In this document: piece after piece, positions 45,678-56,100 of the stretch
Position numbering within the stretch: the first letter of the stretch is position 1
Layout: each line of letters begins with the position of its first letter
Source: Diospyros lotus
Lineage: Eukaryota; Streptophyta; Magnoliopsida; Ericales; Ebenaceae
Assembly (NCBI RefSeq): GCF_014633365.1
Contig: NC_068338.1
Span: forward strand, 24,624,616 to 24,688,615
Reading direction: 5' to 3'
Length of the DNA stretch: 64,000 nucleotides
Position numbers and translations under genes: made by a program
The notes under the pieces: generated by a model
The model's database searches: none
Told to the model about the DNA's origin: nothing
Seen by the model: the letters and a program-made list of their open reading frames with translations, nothing else

Positions 45678-47261
45678 ATGAGTATTCCCGCCGCCTACGC
45701 GGCCACTGCCACCACTCAACTGCCTCCGCCTCCGCCTCCGCCGCCGCCACCCCAAATCCCAACGCAACCCATCAACGCCAACGGAATTCACTCCAACAGC
45801 TTTGCAAAACGCCATCTCCCGTTGAGACAGGCCAATTGCAGCAATAAAGCCGCCATCGACCCCACCGTCTTATGGACCTCGTCTATAACTCGGCACTGTC
45901 GAAACGGCCGTTTAGCCGACGCTGCCGCAGAGTTTGCTGAGATGAGAGTATCCGGCGTCGAGCCCAATTACGTCACCTTCGTTTCTCTTCTCTCTGCCTG
46001 CGCCGAATTTCCTTTACTAACTCTGTGTTTTGGGGCGTCGCTGCATGCCTATGTTCGTAAATTGGGCTTGGATACTACCAACGTCAAGGTGGGCACGGCC
46101 GTTGTCGACATGTACTCCAAATCTGGCCGCGTCGATCTGGCTCGGCTGAGTTTCGATGAGATATGCCTGAAGAATAACGTGTCTTGGAATACCATGATTG
46201 ATGGGCACATGAGAAATGGCCAAATTGAGGATGCAATCCAGCTGTTCAATGAAATGCCGAAGAGAGATACAGTTTCCTGGACTGCTTTGCTGAATGGGTT
46301 TGCCAAGAACGGTCAGTTTGAGCAAGCTTTGGCGTGGTATCAGGAAATGCAGGTTTCAGGCGTGGAACCCGATTATGTCACCATTATTTCTGTACTCTCG
46401 GCTTGTTCCAATTTGGGGACTCTTGGTTTAGGCTTATGGCTCCATCGATTTGTGTTGAATCAGGATCTCAAGGACAATGTTAGGATCAATAACTCACTAA
46501 TAGACATGTATTCCCGGTGTGGATGCATCAAATTTGCTAGTCAAGTGTTTGAGGATATGAAAGTTAGAAGCTTGGTCTCATGGAACTCCATCATTGTGGG
46601 CTTTGCTATTAATGGGCATGCAGAGGAGGCTCTTGACCATTTCAACTTGATGCAACAAGAGGGCTTTAAGCCAGATGGTGTAAGTTTTACCGGAGCTCTG
46701 GCTGCTTGCAGCCATGCCGGCTTGGTTGATAAAGGATTGAAGCTCTTCCACGTGATGAAGAGAGTTTATAGGCTATCTCCCACAATAGAACATTATGGAT
46801 GCATTGTCGATCTTTATAGCCGTGCAGGGAGGCTGAAAGATGCCTTGGAGGTGATCGAAGACATGCCAATGAGGCCTAATGAGGTTGTGTTGGGATCGTT
46901 GCTGGCTGCTTGTAGGACTCGTGGCAATGTTGACTTGGCAGAAAGGTTGATGAATTATCTTCTTGAGTTGGAGCCGGGTACTGATTCAAATTATGTGCTC
47001 CTGTCAAATATATATGCAGCTGTCGGAAGCTGGGATGGGGCAAACAGCGTGAGGAAGAAGATGAAGGATCTCGGAATACAGAAGAAACCCGGGATCAGTT
47101 CTATTGAAATAGACTGCAATGTTCATGAATTTGTAGCTGGTGATAAATACCACGTTGAAACAGAAAAAATATATGCAATGCTAGAGGATCTTCGCCTGGA
47201 GCTCAGGCTATCCGGATATGTTCCTGAAACTTATGTAGGGGAACCATATGAGTATGATTGA
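45678..47261 (+). CDS. CLB19: PLS-class pentatricopeptide repeat protein, CLB19/PDE247-like chloroplast RNA editing factor
   Basis: A single uninterrupted exon of 527 residues. The N-terminus is rich in Ala, Thr and Pro (poly-Pro at about 16-25) and suits a plastid transit peptide. About ten PPR motifs of P, L and S type follow (for example VSWNTMIDGHMRNGQIEDAI, VSWTALLNGFAKNGQFEQAL), then E/E+ motifs (SNYVLLSNIYAAVGSW, KKPGISSIEIDCNVHEFVAGD) with no DYW domain. The order and wording match Arabidopsis CLB19, which specifies C-to-U editing of plastid rpoA and clpP transcripts. The repeats bind RNA; editing activity is supplied by partner proteins. The ATG at 45678 is the first in frame. It converges with the FSP1-like gene, whose stop is 402 bp away. 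Confidence 0.9.
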   Translation: MSIPAAYAATATTQLPPPPPPPPPPQIPTQPINANGIHSNSFAKRHLPLRQANCSNKAAIDPTVLWTSSITRHCRNGRLADAAAEFAEMRVSGVEPNYVTFVSLLSACAEFPLLTLCFGASLHAYVRKLGLDTTNVKVGTAVVDMYSKSGRVDLARLSFDEICLKNNVSWNTMIDGHMRNGQIEDAIQLFNEMPKRDTVSWTALLNGFAKNGQFEQALAWYQEMQVSGVEPDYVTIISVLSACSNLGTLGLGLWLHRFVLNQDLKDNVRINNSLIDMYSRCGCIKFASQVFEDMKVRSLVSWNSIIVGFAINGHAEEALDHFNLMQQEGFKPDGVSFTGALAACSHAGLVDKGLKLFHVMKRVYRLSPTIEHYGCIVDLYSRAGRLKDALEVIEDMPMRPNEVVLGSLLAACRTRGNVDLAERLMNYLLELEPGTDSNYVLLSNIYAAVGSWDGANSVRKKMKDLGIQKKPGISSIEIDCNVHEFVAGDKYHVETEKIYAMLEDLRLELRLSGYVPETYVGEPYEYD

Positions 47262-47662
47262 AGCCATTATTGCCGTTTCCTTTGGCCTAATTTGTTCTAT
47301 TCATTATCGCCGGACTCCGTATAAATTGCTTGCACGCCATGGATCAAGATGAGAGAAGGCATGCCTCTATGGTTTCTGGCTTCTGTAGGTTGTTTAGATG
47401 ATATGAGAACTGTTTCTTTAGTAGGTTGTTAAAACTGAAACATCTTTATTGACTAGTCAAGCCTCCATGTAATCAACGTTAGAAATGAAGTGTTCTACCC
47501 ATTAAAGACGACGATGATGTCCACATTACAGTGACTGAATCCCAAACAATTGAATACATCTCTTAATATATGCAACCACTCAAGTGGGGGGGAAATCTTG
47601 AAGATGAAAGGTCAAAGAATGGTGACAGCTATAATTTTACCATTTTGACTCAAAAACTTGGC
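47262..47662. other. Shared 3' region of two convergent genes
   Basis: 401 bp between the stops of the CLB19-like (+) and FSP1-like (-) genes. It must hold both 3' UTRs. No other feature. Confidence 0.5.
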
Positions 47663-50600
47663 TTAGTCATAGACAAGATGAGGGCCAAGCCCCAGTTGCT
47701 TCCTGGTTTTCCCGACGAATAAGTCCCTTGATTTGATCAAGCCAGGAATGATTCCAGTAACTGTTGTAAGTGGAAACTGTGCCACTGCCTCTTTCCTCCC
47801 TAGTGAAACTATCGCCTTTATGGAACGAGGCTCATAAGTTTCCATTTTGCTTTCTTTTACTCCAGTCATCAATAGCTTCAAGTTCTTTGCAGCCACTAGA
47901 GCATGTTTTTGTGCCAGATAACCTTGCTTAATTTCCTGGCAAACATCGAAGATTTTGAAGAGGCAATGGAGGATTAGATTTCTGCTAAAATGAAAGAAAA
48001 ACCCTTCAAGGCTACAAATTAAATTGACAGTTGTGATTGCTATCATCTCCAGACATTATGAATTAACAAAACCAAGAAACATTTAAAACCAGCTAACAAA
48101 ATTCTCATGCTGAATGTATTCACTAAGATTCATTTTATGTTCTATCCCTTGCATTTTTTAGAAGATTCATGACAACCAATGCTTTTTCTAAGAATCAATA
48201 TTCATTTTATGTTCTATCCCTTTTATCTGATTGATGATTTCAAGCCTCAAGGCCACATCAAGAAGCTACTGAGGACTTTGATTGTGAATGGCTCAGATGC
48301 GTGCAAGCTTTTCTTTCTATTTTCATTTCCTTTTTGCCCATTTCCTTTTTCTACTTTAATTAACTCTGGTTTGAAGGGAAAAAACAAATTGAGCAAAACT
48401 TCTCCAAACACAATCCAAGGTTTAAAGTCTATTGGAGCTTCTTGCTATATATGCAAGATATTCAAATTTATGTTATCTTGCAGCCAACGCAACAGATAAA
48501 GTGTTTAGTACTCTTCACCTTTATATCAGTGATGTCTCCGATTGCAAAAACATTTTTGCGACCCTTGACCCTCAAATTCTTGTCTACCTTCAATCTTCCA
48601 AAGGCATCCAAGCTATCTTTCAACACTGTCGCCTTTATCCAAGTTGAACCTACTGCTTTCCCTGTACACAAGAAATGGCAATCTGCTTTGACAGTTTCTC
48701 CAGCTGAAGTTACATATGTTTTGCATCCTTCTGATACCAAGTCCAAATTTATCGACTGCTCCAACTTTACTTTCACATTCCTGGATTTCAACCAATCGAG
48801 AGCCTTGCTAGCAGCTTTTGGTCCAATGAACCCCAGCAGCCTGTATCCATTATGCACCAAAGTGACCTCCTTATCAGGATAAACAACAGCGAGTTCTCCA
48901 GCAAGTTCCACACCAGCAGGGCCACCCCCAACGATTAAAATGGACCGCGCTTCTTCTATTTTGGCATTATCTGCCATTGGAAAGATTTCCAAATTTACCA
49001 CAAGCAGAAGTGAGTTCAGTATACTATTTGGACTATTGCTGTTCAGTTCTGCGCATTTATATCTCAGAACTAGCTTCATGGTTTGACTTAAAACTTCTAA
49101 CTTTCGGTCTATGGAACGAAGAACCTTTTATCTCTTCAATCCCTTTCCCGTTTGATATCCACATTAAATAATGATGGGATAAAAGCAAGCATGGGATAAA
49201 ATAGGGATAGACTAGATAATCCTATCCTATGTTTGGTATTCTAAGTTTCAAGGAGGCATAAACTTAAAAGTAATCTTATCCCATATTTGGTATAATAAAT
49301 CTTGAATGAGGTATAGATTAACATTAATAGAGAGAGAGAGGCAGACAGACAGACAAGACAGAGACGAGGGACAAAATGTCCCCTTGGCACAAGAATTTAA
49401 TCCCACAGAAGTGGGGTAGTAGAATACCTGGGGGAGACTTGGTATATATTTATCCCTCTTCTGCGGGATAAATTAAGACTTGGCTTAAGTTATCCCAAAT
49501 CATTTGAGATGCCAAATGCCATTATACATTGTTAGATGGTATTACTACTTTCTTATCCGGATTGGCTTTGAATTGCCGGTTTGCAAGAATTTCTCACCAT
49601 TTATTTGGTAAAGTTCAAGTCTTGGCTGGACTATCTCAATCCTGCGCTATATGATGAAATCTGGAGTTCGGACAACACACTAATCTACCATTTTCACGAG
49701 AGTAACTCACTACAGACATGATAGTGCTTAAATTTCCCAGTTTGCTATCAAGTTTACCTGCCCGGTATTGCTGAAGTCTCTCCTGTCGAGTTTTTGGAGC
49801 AGGATCAGCATGGCCGGTGGCAATGACAAGATAATCATAGGGAACTAAGCGCCCCTCAGCAGTCAAGACCTCAGTATCAGTGACATTGATGGCGCCGGAT
49901 GCAATAACGCAGGCATTCGTGAGATAATCTCTATGGTGTATAACTGATCTCTCTGCAAATGATGGCTCCACCATTGCCCTCAGGCTTGCCCATGGGATCT
50001 CAAAATACTCCTTCCTGCTTAGGGTAAAGTTCACTTAATTAAGGGCAAAATGATAACATATCTGCACCTAGCACAGCTATGTTCATAGGAGCTTTTCAAC
50101 TCCTAGAACTACCTACAAAAATGTTATAACTAATAAAATACAGACAATTTATTCCTACATTAAAGCTCCTCGTCACATCTCCAAATCACCCCATCAACAC
50201 AACAACTTTTGAGTCAAAAGGGTGGGCGTGCTTGAAGATTATAGAAGAAACCGCCAAAGCAGTTTCTCAATCAAAGAAGAAACTGCTTTGGCGGTTTTTA
50301 CTTTAAAAATTCATTTCTTCTATAGACTATAATCTTCAACCCACCCTTTTGACTCAAAAGCTGTGGTCCTGTGGTGTTGAATGGATGATGTTTGAGGGAT
50401 GTGACAAAGAGTTTTGGTGTGGGAATAAGTTTCGTCCAAGTTTTATATATCTAGCAGATAGTCTTGAAATTTGAAAAACCTCATGTTCATAGTGCGTTCT
50501 TTCGCCAATTCTGAACAATTCTTAACCCTTCTTCTAACATGAATGCGAAAGAAAAAGTAAATCCAAATCCACCCAATACTCCACACATATAGTCTATGAC

Positions 50601-50843
50601 ACAGACGAACAAACAGACGGTGTCCATGTAATATACAGCTAAAAAACTCATTTCATACAGGAATTAACAAAAGGACATACATAGATTCGTTAAGCTTGGT
50701 TTAAAATGAAAAGCTTACGAATCAATGAGGGTGAGATCGGCGTGGAACTGCAGAGACTTGGCGAGGAGGGAGCCACCCACTCCGCCGCCCACTACCACCA
50801 CCCTCCTCCTCTCTCTTCTCCATTCTTCTTGTTGGCTCTCCAT
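47663..50843 (-). CDS. FSP1/AIFM2-like FAD/NAD(P)-binding oxidoreductase
   Basis: Four exons on the minus strand (50843-50719, 50014-49758, 48970-48519, 47935-47663) join in phase to 368 residues. The start MESQQEEWRRER leads directly into the FAD-binding Rossmann motif VVVVGGGVGG (about 14-23). The second, NAD(P)H-binding motif ILIVGGGPAGVELAGEL lies at about 138-154, and VFAIGDITDI marks the FAD ribityl contact near the end of exon 3. Length and layout match plant homologues of ferroptosis suppressor protein 1/AIFM2, which reduce quinones with NAD(P)H; membrane site and substrate in plants are inferred from family. Donors are GTAAGC, GTAAAC and GTGAAG. Introns 1 and 2 contain foldback or MITE-like sequence. 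The gene looks intact. Confidence 0.9.
49170..49530. repeat. MITE-like sequence in FSP1-like intron 2
   Basis: Multiple gggata/tatccc phrases, inverted across the block (atgatgggataaaagc at the left, taagttatcccaaatcatttg at the right), with an internal (GA)n and a (GACA)n run at about 49330-49360. It has the appearance of a MITE. Ends and duplication were not resolved. Confidence 0.4.
50168..50405. repeat. Long foldback (hairpin) in FSP1-like intron 1
   Basis: The left arm (about 50172-50265) and the right arm (about 50270-50403) are inverted copies. The core aaccgccaaagcagtttct (50250-50268) pairs perfectly with agaaactgctttggcggttt (50279-50298) across a loop of about 10 bases. Outward, gaagattatag, tttgagtcaaaagggtggg and gtcacatc also pair, with two extra segments in the right arm. 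The structure is a compact MITE or a small-RNA-type hairpin. Confidence 0.7.
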
Positions 50844-53027
50844 CCTCGATTCCCTCTCCACCCTCTTGCTTCTTCTTCTCCATCTCCCTCCTTTGAGAAT
50901 TCTTCAATATAGGCATATTGGTATAGACTTGAAGACGGGTTCAACCTGGTCTTTGGGCATATCGGTGCCAAGTTGTGATAAAAAAAAAAACCAAGTGCAT
51001 GTCAACTGCGGATATATAATCAGCTACGCCGTGGAGCATACAGTCTCACCCTCTCGTTCCCAACTCAAACATGTTTGGCGACAAAGAAAATGGTGGTAGC
51101 TTAGTAGGAGAAAAATTCAAAAGCATCACCTTTATAAGTTTGAGGTTTTAGCTTTGATTCATAAAATTGTTTCGTTTGCCTAAACAATTTCGTATTCTAG
51201 TCTCAAAGAAATTTCAAAATATTTTCCTTGTAATTTGATTCATAAGTCAACTCAAGTGAATTACATGTAGTAAAATAGATATAATATATAATACATATAA
51301 TATATAATACAAATTATATGTATTATATATTATATCTAATTTGTACATGAAAGAAAGCCATTTAATCTATTTCTTTTCTTATTTTGGTTTCCTAAATAAC
51401 CATACAAGACGTGCTACCATTGCTCAAGGAGTTTACCAAGAGGCTTATCGAATGAAATCAAAATGTTTTTGTCCAAAAAACAAATTTGCAAAGGACCCGC
51501 TATCTTTGCCTCTCTCCTTTCTCATGATTGCAATGCAACTGTCAATCGCCGAGTGCTGTTGGCTTCGTCTCGCCGCCTTGTCGACTATCGCCTTTACCGC
51601 TGCATCCTCCAATAGTCTGCAAGGCGATGGTAGCAAAGTGATGGCAATGAGGCAGCAAGGCGAAGCCAGTAGCTCTCAACAATCAGCGATCGCATCGCAA
51701 TCATGGAAAAGAAGAGAGGAGAGAGGCGAACGCAATGACATCCCTTGTAAATTTATATTTTTGGCGAGAACATTTTAGTCTTTTTAAGCTCATTCGATAA
51801 GCCCCTTGGGCAATATAGATTAAATCTAAATATACTAGTTAATCAAAATAACAAAGTGGAACCTCATGAATTAACACCCCCCCCCCCCCCCAAAAAAAAA
51901 AAAAACAGAGCCCAAAACCAAGCCCAGCCCAATAGCTAAGCCCATACCACTTATTTCAACAGGCCCAATAGATGGGCTTTAATGAATAATTTTTATCTCA
52001 TTATTATAGTCAAATTCATTATACATTAATAAAAACATTTAACAATGGCAGACCACCACAATTGATAGTTCAAACTAAATAAAAATGAGATTTTATTATT
52101 AAAAAAACGAGTTTAAATTTTTAAATTAATTTTTTTTACAATTAACTCTCAAATAAATCACATACATACAGGGGGCCACTTTGAACCAATTCACACGTGC
52201 GAGGCACATCCTTTAAGATTTAAGAAAGGGACAGGGACCTGTAAAGGCACGTGCGAATTAACTCACCCTTATTACTCATTAAATGGAAGTCGCCAGGAGT
52301 CAACTCATTGGACTATGTAGCCGTTTTTTTCACGGTCCGGATTCAACGGTCATAAACTAACTGTAGAGTCCAATAGACGGCTCTGATGGTCGCTGCTCGT
52401 GTCGGCCGTAGGCCCTCGCCCTCCCTTTCTCTCTCTAAATTACAGCGAAAGATCAGAAAATTAATCCTCTCCAATCCAACTCGTTGATAACGATTTATTT
52501 ATTTATCCGGATCCCAGATTAACCATTTTAAAGTTAAAGACAACCAAATTAGAATTGATAATATTTGATTTAACTAAAACTGGACCCAATCTTCTTGATT
52601 GGGTGGGTGTTAAACCACATCTCAGTTAAATAATAATAATAACACTGTTCTTTCCAAACTTTCTGTAAACAGTCACACAGTCGCAGAAAGTAGGAGAAAA
52701 GAGACAAAAGGCAATGAAAAAGATGTAAAAATGAAGAAAACGAAGCACAAGTGGACAAGACAAGAGTGCAGTGAATCAACCCCAGGGCCCTTCTCGCTCT
52801 GCTGGCTGAGAGGTTTGTTTTGCTAGTGTCCAAGAGCCATTCCTGAGAACTGAAACTGATAATTTCACTGCCCTTGAATGTGTATATGCGCGTGTCTGGA
52901 TGGGCATTCTATTCTGGGTTTGATTTGATCTGAATATGCTCTGAACAAGCGCAGGAAAGATCCCGTTAGGGAAGAATTTTGATTTCTGTTGTTTGTCTTG
53001 GATTGGCATTGCTACTAGATCAGGACA
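50844..53027. other. Divergent spacer between the FSP1-like and NEK genes
   Basis: Holds both promoters, AT-rich tracts (51270-51340), a foldback element (51436-51809), poly-C/poly-A runs at about 51877-51905, and the NEK leader (about 52430-53027). No gene recognised. Confidence 0.45.
51436..51809. mobile_element. Foldback element between the FSP1-like and NEK genes
   Basis: The outer ends ccaagaggcttatcgaatga and, inverted, ccaaggggcttatcgaatga match. Inside, gcctctctcc, catgattgca/catgattgcg and tggcttcg also match inverted over most of the 374 bp. The open frames here are by-products of this symmetry. No clear target duplication was found, so the superfamily is open. Confidence 0.65.
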
Positions 53028-53134
53028 ATGATGGAGTCTCCGATGAATCGGTACGAGATAATGGAGCAGATTGGCCGAGGAGCTTTCGGAGCCGCCATTC
53101 GCGTCTATCACAAGCTGGAGAAGAAGATGTATAG

Positions 53135-53171
<37 letters not shown>

Positions 53172-56100
53172 AGCGTTTATATGGTCTGCTTCTCGTTGAT
53201 ATATGCTATTGTTATTGAATGTTGCTGATTTGGGTTTTTTATTTTTTTATCATCAATCAGGTATGTTTTGAAGAAGATTCGTCTGGCTAGGCAGACGGAG
53301 CGTTCTAGGAGATCTGCTCACCAAGAGGTACGCTCGCTCAATTATAGGGATCTTGATTTTGCCTTCTCTCATTTCTTGAACTGTAATTTGATTTCCTTTT
53401 CCTTTCTGGGTTTCTTATTGGAATGTCGGATTCATAGATGGCTCTCATTGCTCGGATTCGACACCCCTACATTCTTGAATTTAAGGAGGCCTGGGTCGAG
53501 AAGGTTTGATCCTTCATCTTTTCTACAATTTTCAAAATTTGCTTTGATTGGCTCTTGTTCCATGCAACAACATTATACCGAGTCTTTATCTCTGTCGACT
53601 GCATGAATTTTAGTTCACCAGTTATTTTATCTATTGCCAGCCCTTATAACTAATATCGTGTCTTAAGTCTCTCACAAAGTTTTTCTTGTTTTGTATTTGC
53701 ATCTTTTTATCCTGAATTATTAGGCATATCTCTTGTTGCAGGGTTGCTATGTCTGCATTGTTACTGGGTACTGTGAAGGTGGAGACATGTGAGTTTTCAC
53801 AAAATCTGAAATTATCTGAAATTTCTTTCTTTCAGTTATTCTTTAGGGGGAAAATAGAGAGAGCGAGAGAGAAAGAGATGATTGAAAATTTTACAGCTTT
53901 GATGTATAACATGCGAACAGGGCTGAATCGATGCGAAAATCAAGTGGTCAGTACTTTCCCGAGGAGGTATACTATTTCTCTATGGAAGGTATTACATTTC
54001 ATGGATGTGTTTATTGAAAGTGCATTCCGAATGATTTTAGAGGGGCAACTTGGAAAACAATGAGCGAAAATGGTTTGACAGTTCATGATGTACAATATTG
54101 ACGTTCATTTACTCATTTCAATTATCAGTTGCTTAGCCTAGAGTTTAATCTGTATGTGATGGTAGCGGTTTATTTTTGCACAGAAACTGCGCAAGTGGTT
54201 CACTCAACTAGTATTGGCAGTTGAGTATCTGCATGCAAATTACGTGTTACATCGAGACCTAAAAGTATGTAGACGCACGGTTGGTCAAGATATATGGATT
54301 GAATTTTCTCTAATACCTGAAAGTTAAATTGGTTAATTTATTTGTTGACTTTTTTGGCAGTGTTCCAACATTTTCCTCACCAAAGATCAAGATATTTGCC
54401 TCGGTGCGTTTGTCTTAGTTTTTTGAAAGTGTAAATTGGAGTTTTACATCTAATGGAAGACTTGATAGATCTCTCTGTATTATTGGTTTTGATTTTATTC
54501 CAGGGGATTTTGGACTTGCCAAAACTTTGAAGTCAGAGGACTTGACCTCTTCAGTAGGTTCTCCAAATACGTTTCCACATTTTACATTGTTAAGCATGAA
54601 AACACTTAATGCTTGTCTCTATTTTCAGGATATGGTAATCCATATATATTCAAGCAAAGATAAGAAAACAAAGAAAGAAATATACAAAATAAAGAATTTA
54701 GTACATATTTCACTCAAAAATGAATCTGGAGATGCATGCTGCACAATTCTACATAATTAGGTGGAAAGAATCTTTTGTCCGTGGGTATAACATCCTTGAA
54801 ACTGAGGTAACAGCAATGTTGAACACATCGGAGTATGCGTAAAACTAATAGGTGATATGGATATAAAGTGATAGGCGTTCAGATATGGCCTTTGAAAGTC
54901 ATTTTGTTTTTTATTCAGGTTTTCAGAATTTATTTTTTCATTTGGCACAAGTTATTTTGTTTAGATCCTAATATTCTAAGCATGGTGCAAAGTGGACGTG
55001 CTAGCACTTCCGCTGGAGCTAACAGTGTCTTTTTTCCATTATTTCCAGGTAGTTGGAACTCCCAATTATATGTGCCCTGAGTTACTTGCAGATATTCCTT
55101 ATGGTTTCAAATCTGATATTTGGTCCCTAGGTATGTTTCCCTTTTTCATTATTTTCAAGTTCTTCCAATTCTGCTAGGAAGGTTAGCCTCAATAGCTACT
55201 ATAAGGCTGCTCCTTTGACTAAAAGTCATAGGTTTGAGTTGTGAAAAAAGTAACCTCCTTGCAAAAAAGCAAGGGAAAGGCCATTGTTCAAATACAACCG
55301 TCTGTCAGCCCTTCTAAATGGGAGAGCCTCTTGGACTGGGATGCTATTTACCCACTTTCTACTAATTAAAGGGCGTCTGAGAAACTGTGACAGCTTTAAA
55401 TTTATTTTTCTCTGCTGAAATTCTACAATTTTTGACCAGGTTGTTGCTTGTACGAGATGGCAGCTCATCGCCCAGCTTTTAAAGCTTTTGTGAGTCTCTT
55501 CTCCATCCATCCTCTTTTTCTTTTTCTGGTTTAAGCTTCATGCTGGTTCATTTTATTTGAGGTAAAAATTAGGGTAAATACTGTTCTTTGTTTTATGAAG
55601 TTATGTGACCAGAAGATTACTTTATGCTATAAGCCACCTATTGTAATTGGTTTACTGACTTTCAAATAAGTATTTCTGATTGGGGAATCCTGAATGCTTG
55701 CATTTTCTCCATCATTTCAGAAATAGGCTGTATAAAATGTTTGGTAGCCACTCCCTGTATTTTCCAGATTCCATTTTCTGATGTTCTTTGCATTAGGCAT
55801 TAATACATTCCATATGAATATTTTTGGCAACAGAGTCAGTAGTTCTTTACATTTGCAGATCGTGATTGGGGAAACTAGAAGTAAGAATGAGACAAATTTT
55901 GTTTAATTAAAATTTTCTCGATGTTAAAGTGAACAACAAGAATGTTATTTTATGTTGTGAAGGAATGAACCTACAATATTTACATCTTGAGTGCTATAAG
56001 AGGCTGGACATTGTATATCATATTAAAGTAGATAGAGAGGGGGGGGGGGGGGGCTAGAATTCATATGGCTGATCCCACCTAATGGAATAAATCATTCATT

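Noticed and set aside
51341..51778. 145-codon open frame
   Set aside because: Mostly within the foldback element; the sequence symmetry explains it and no domain is present.
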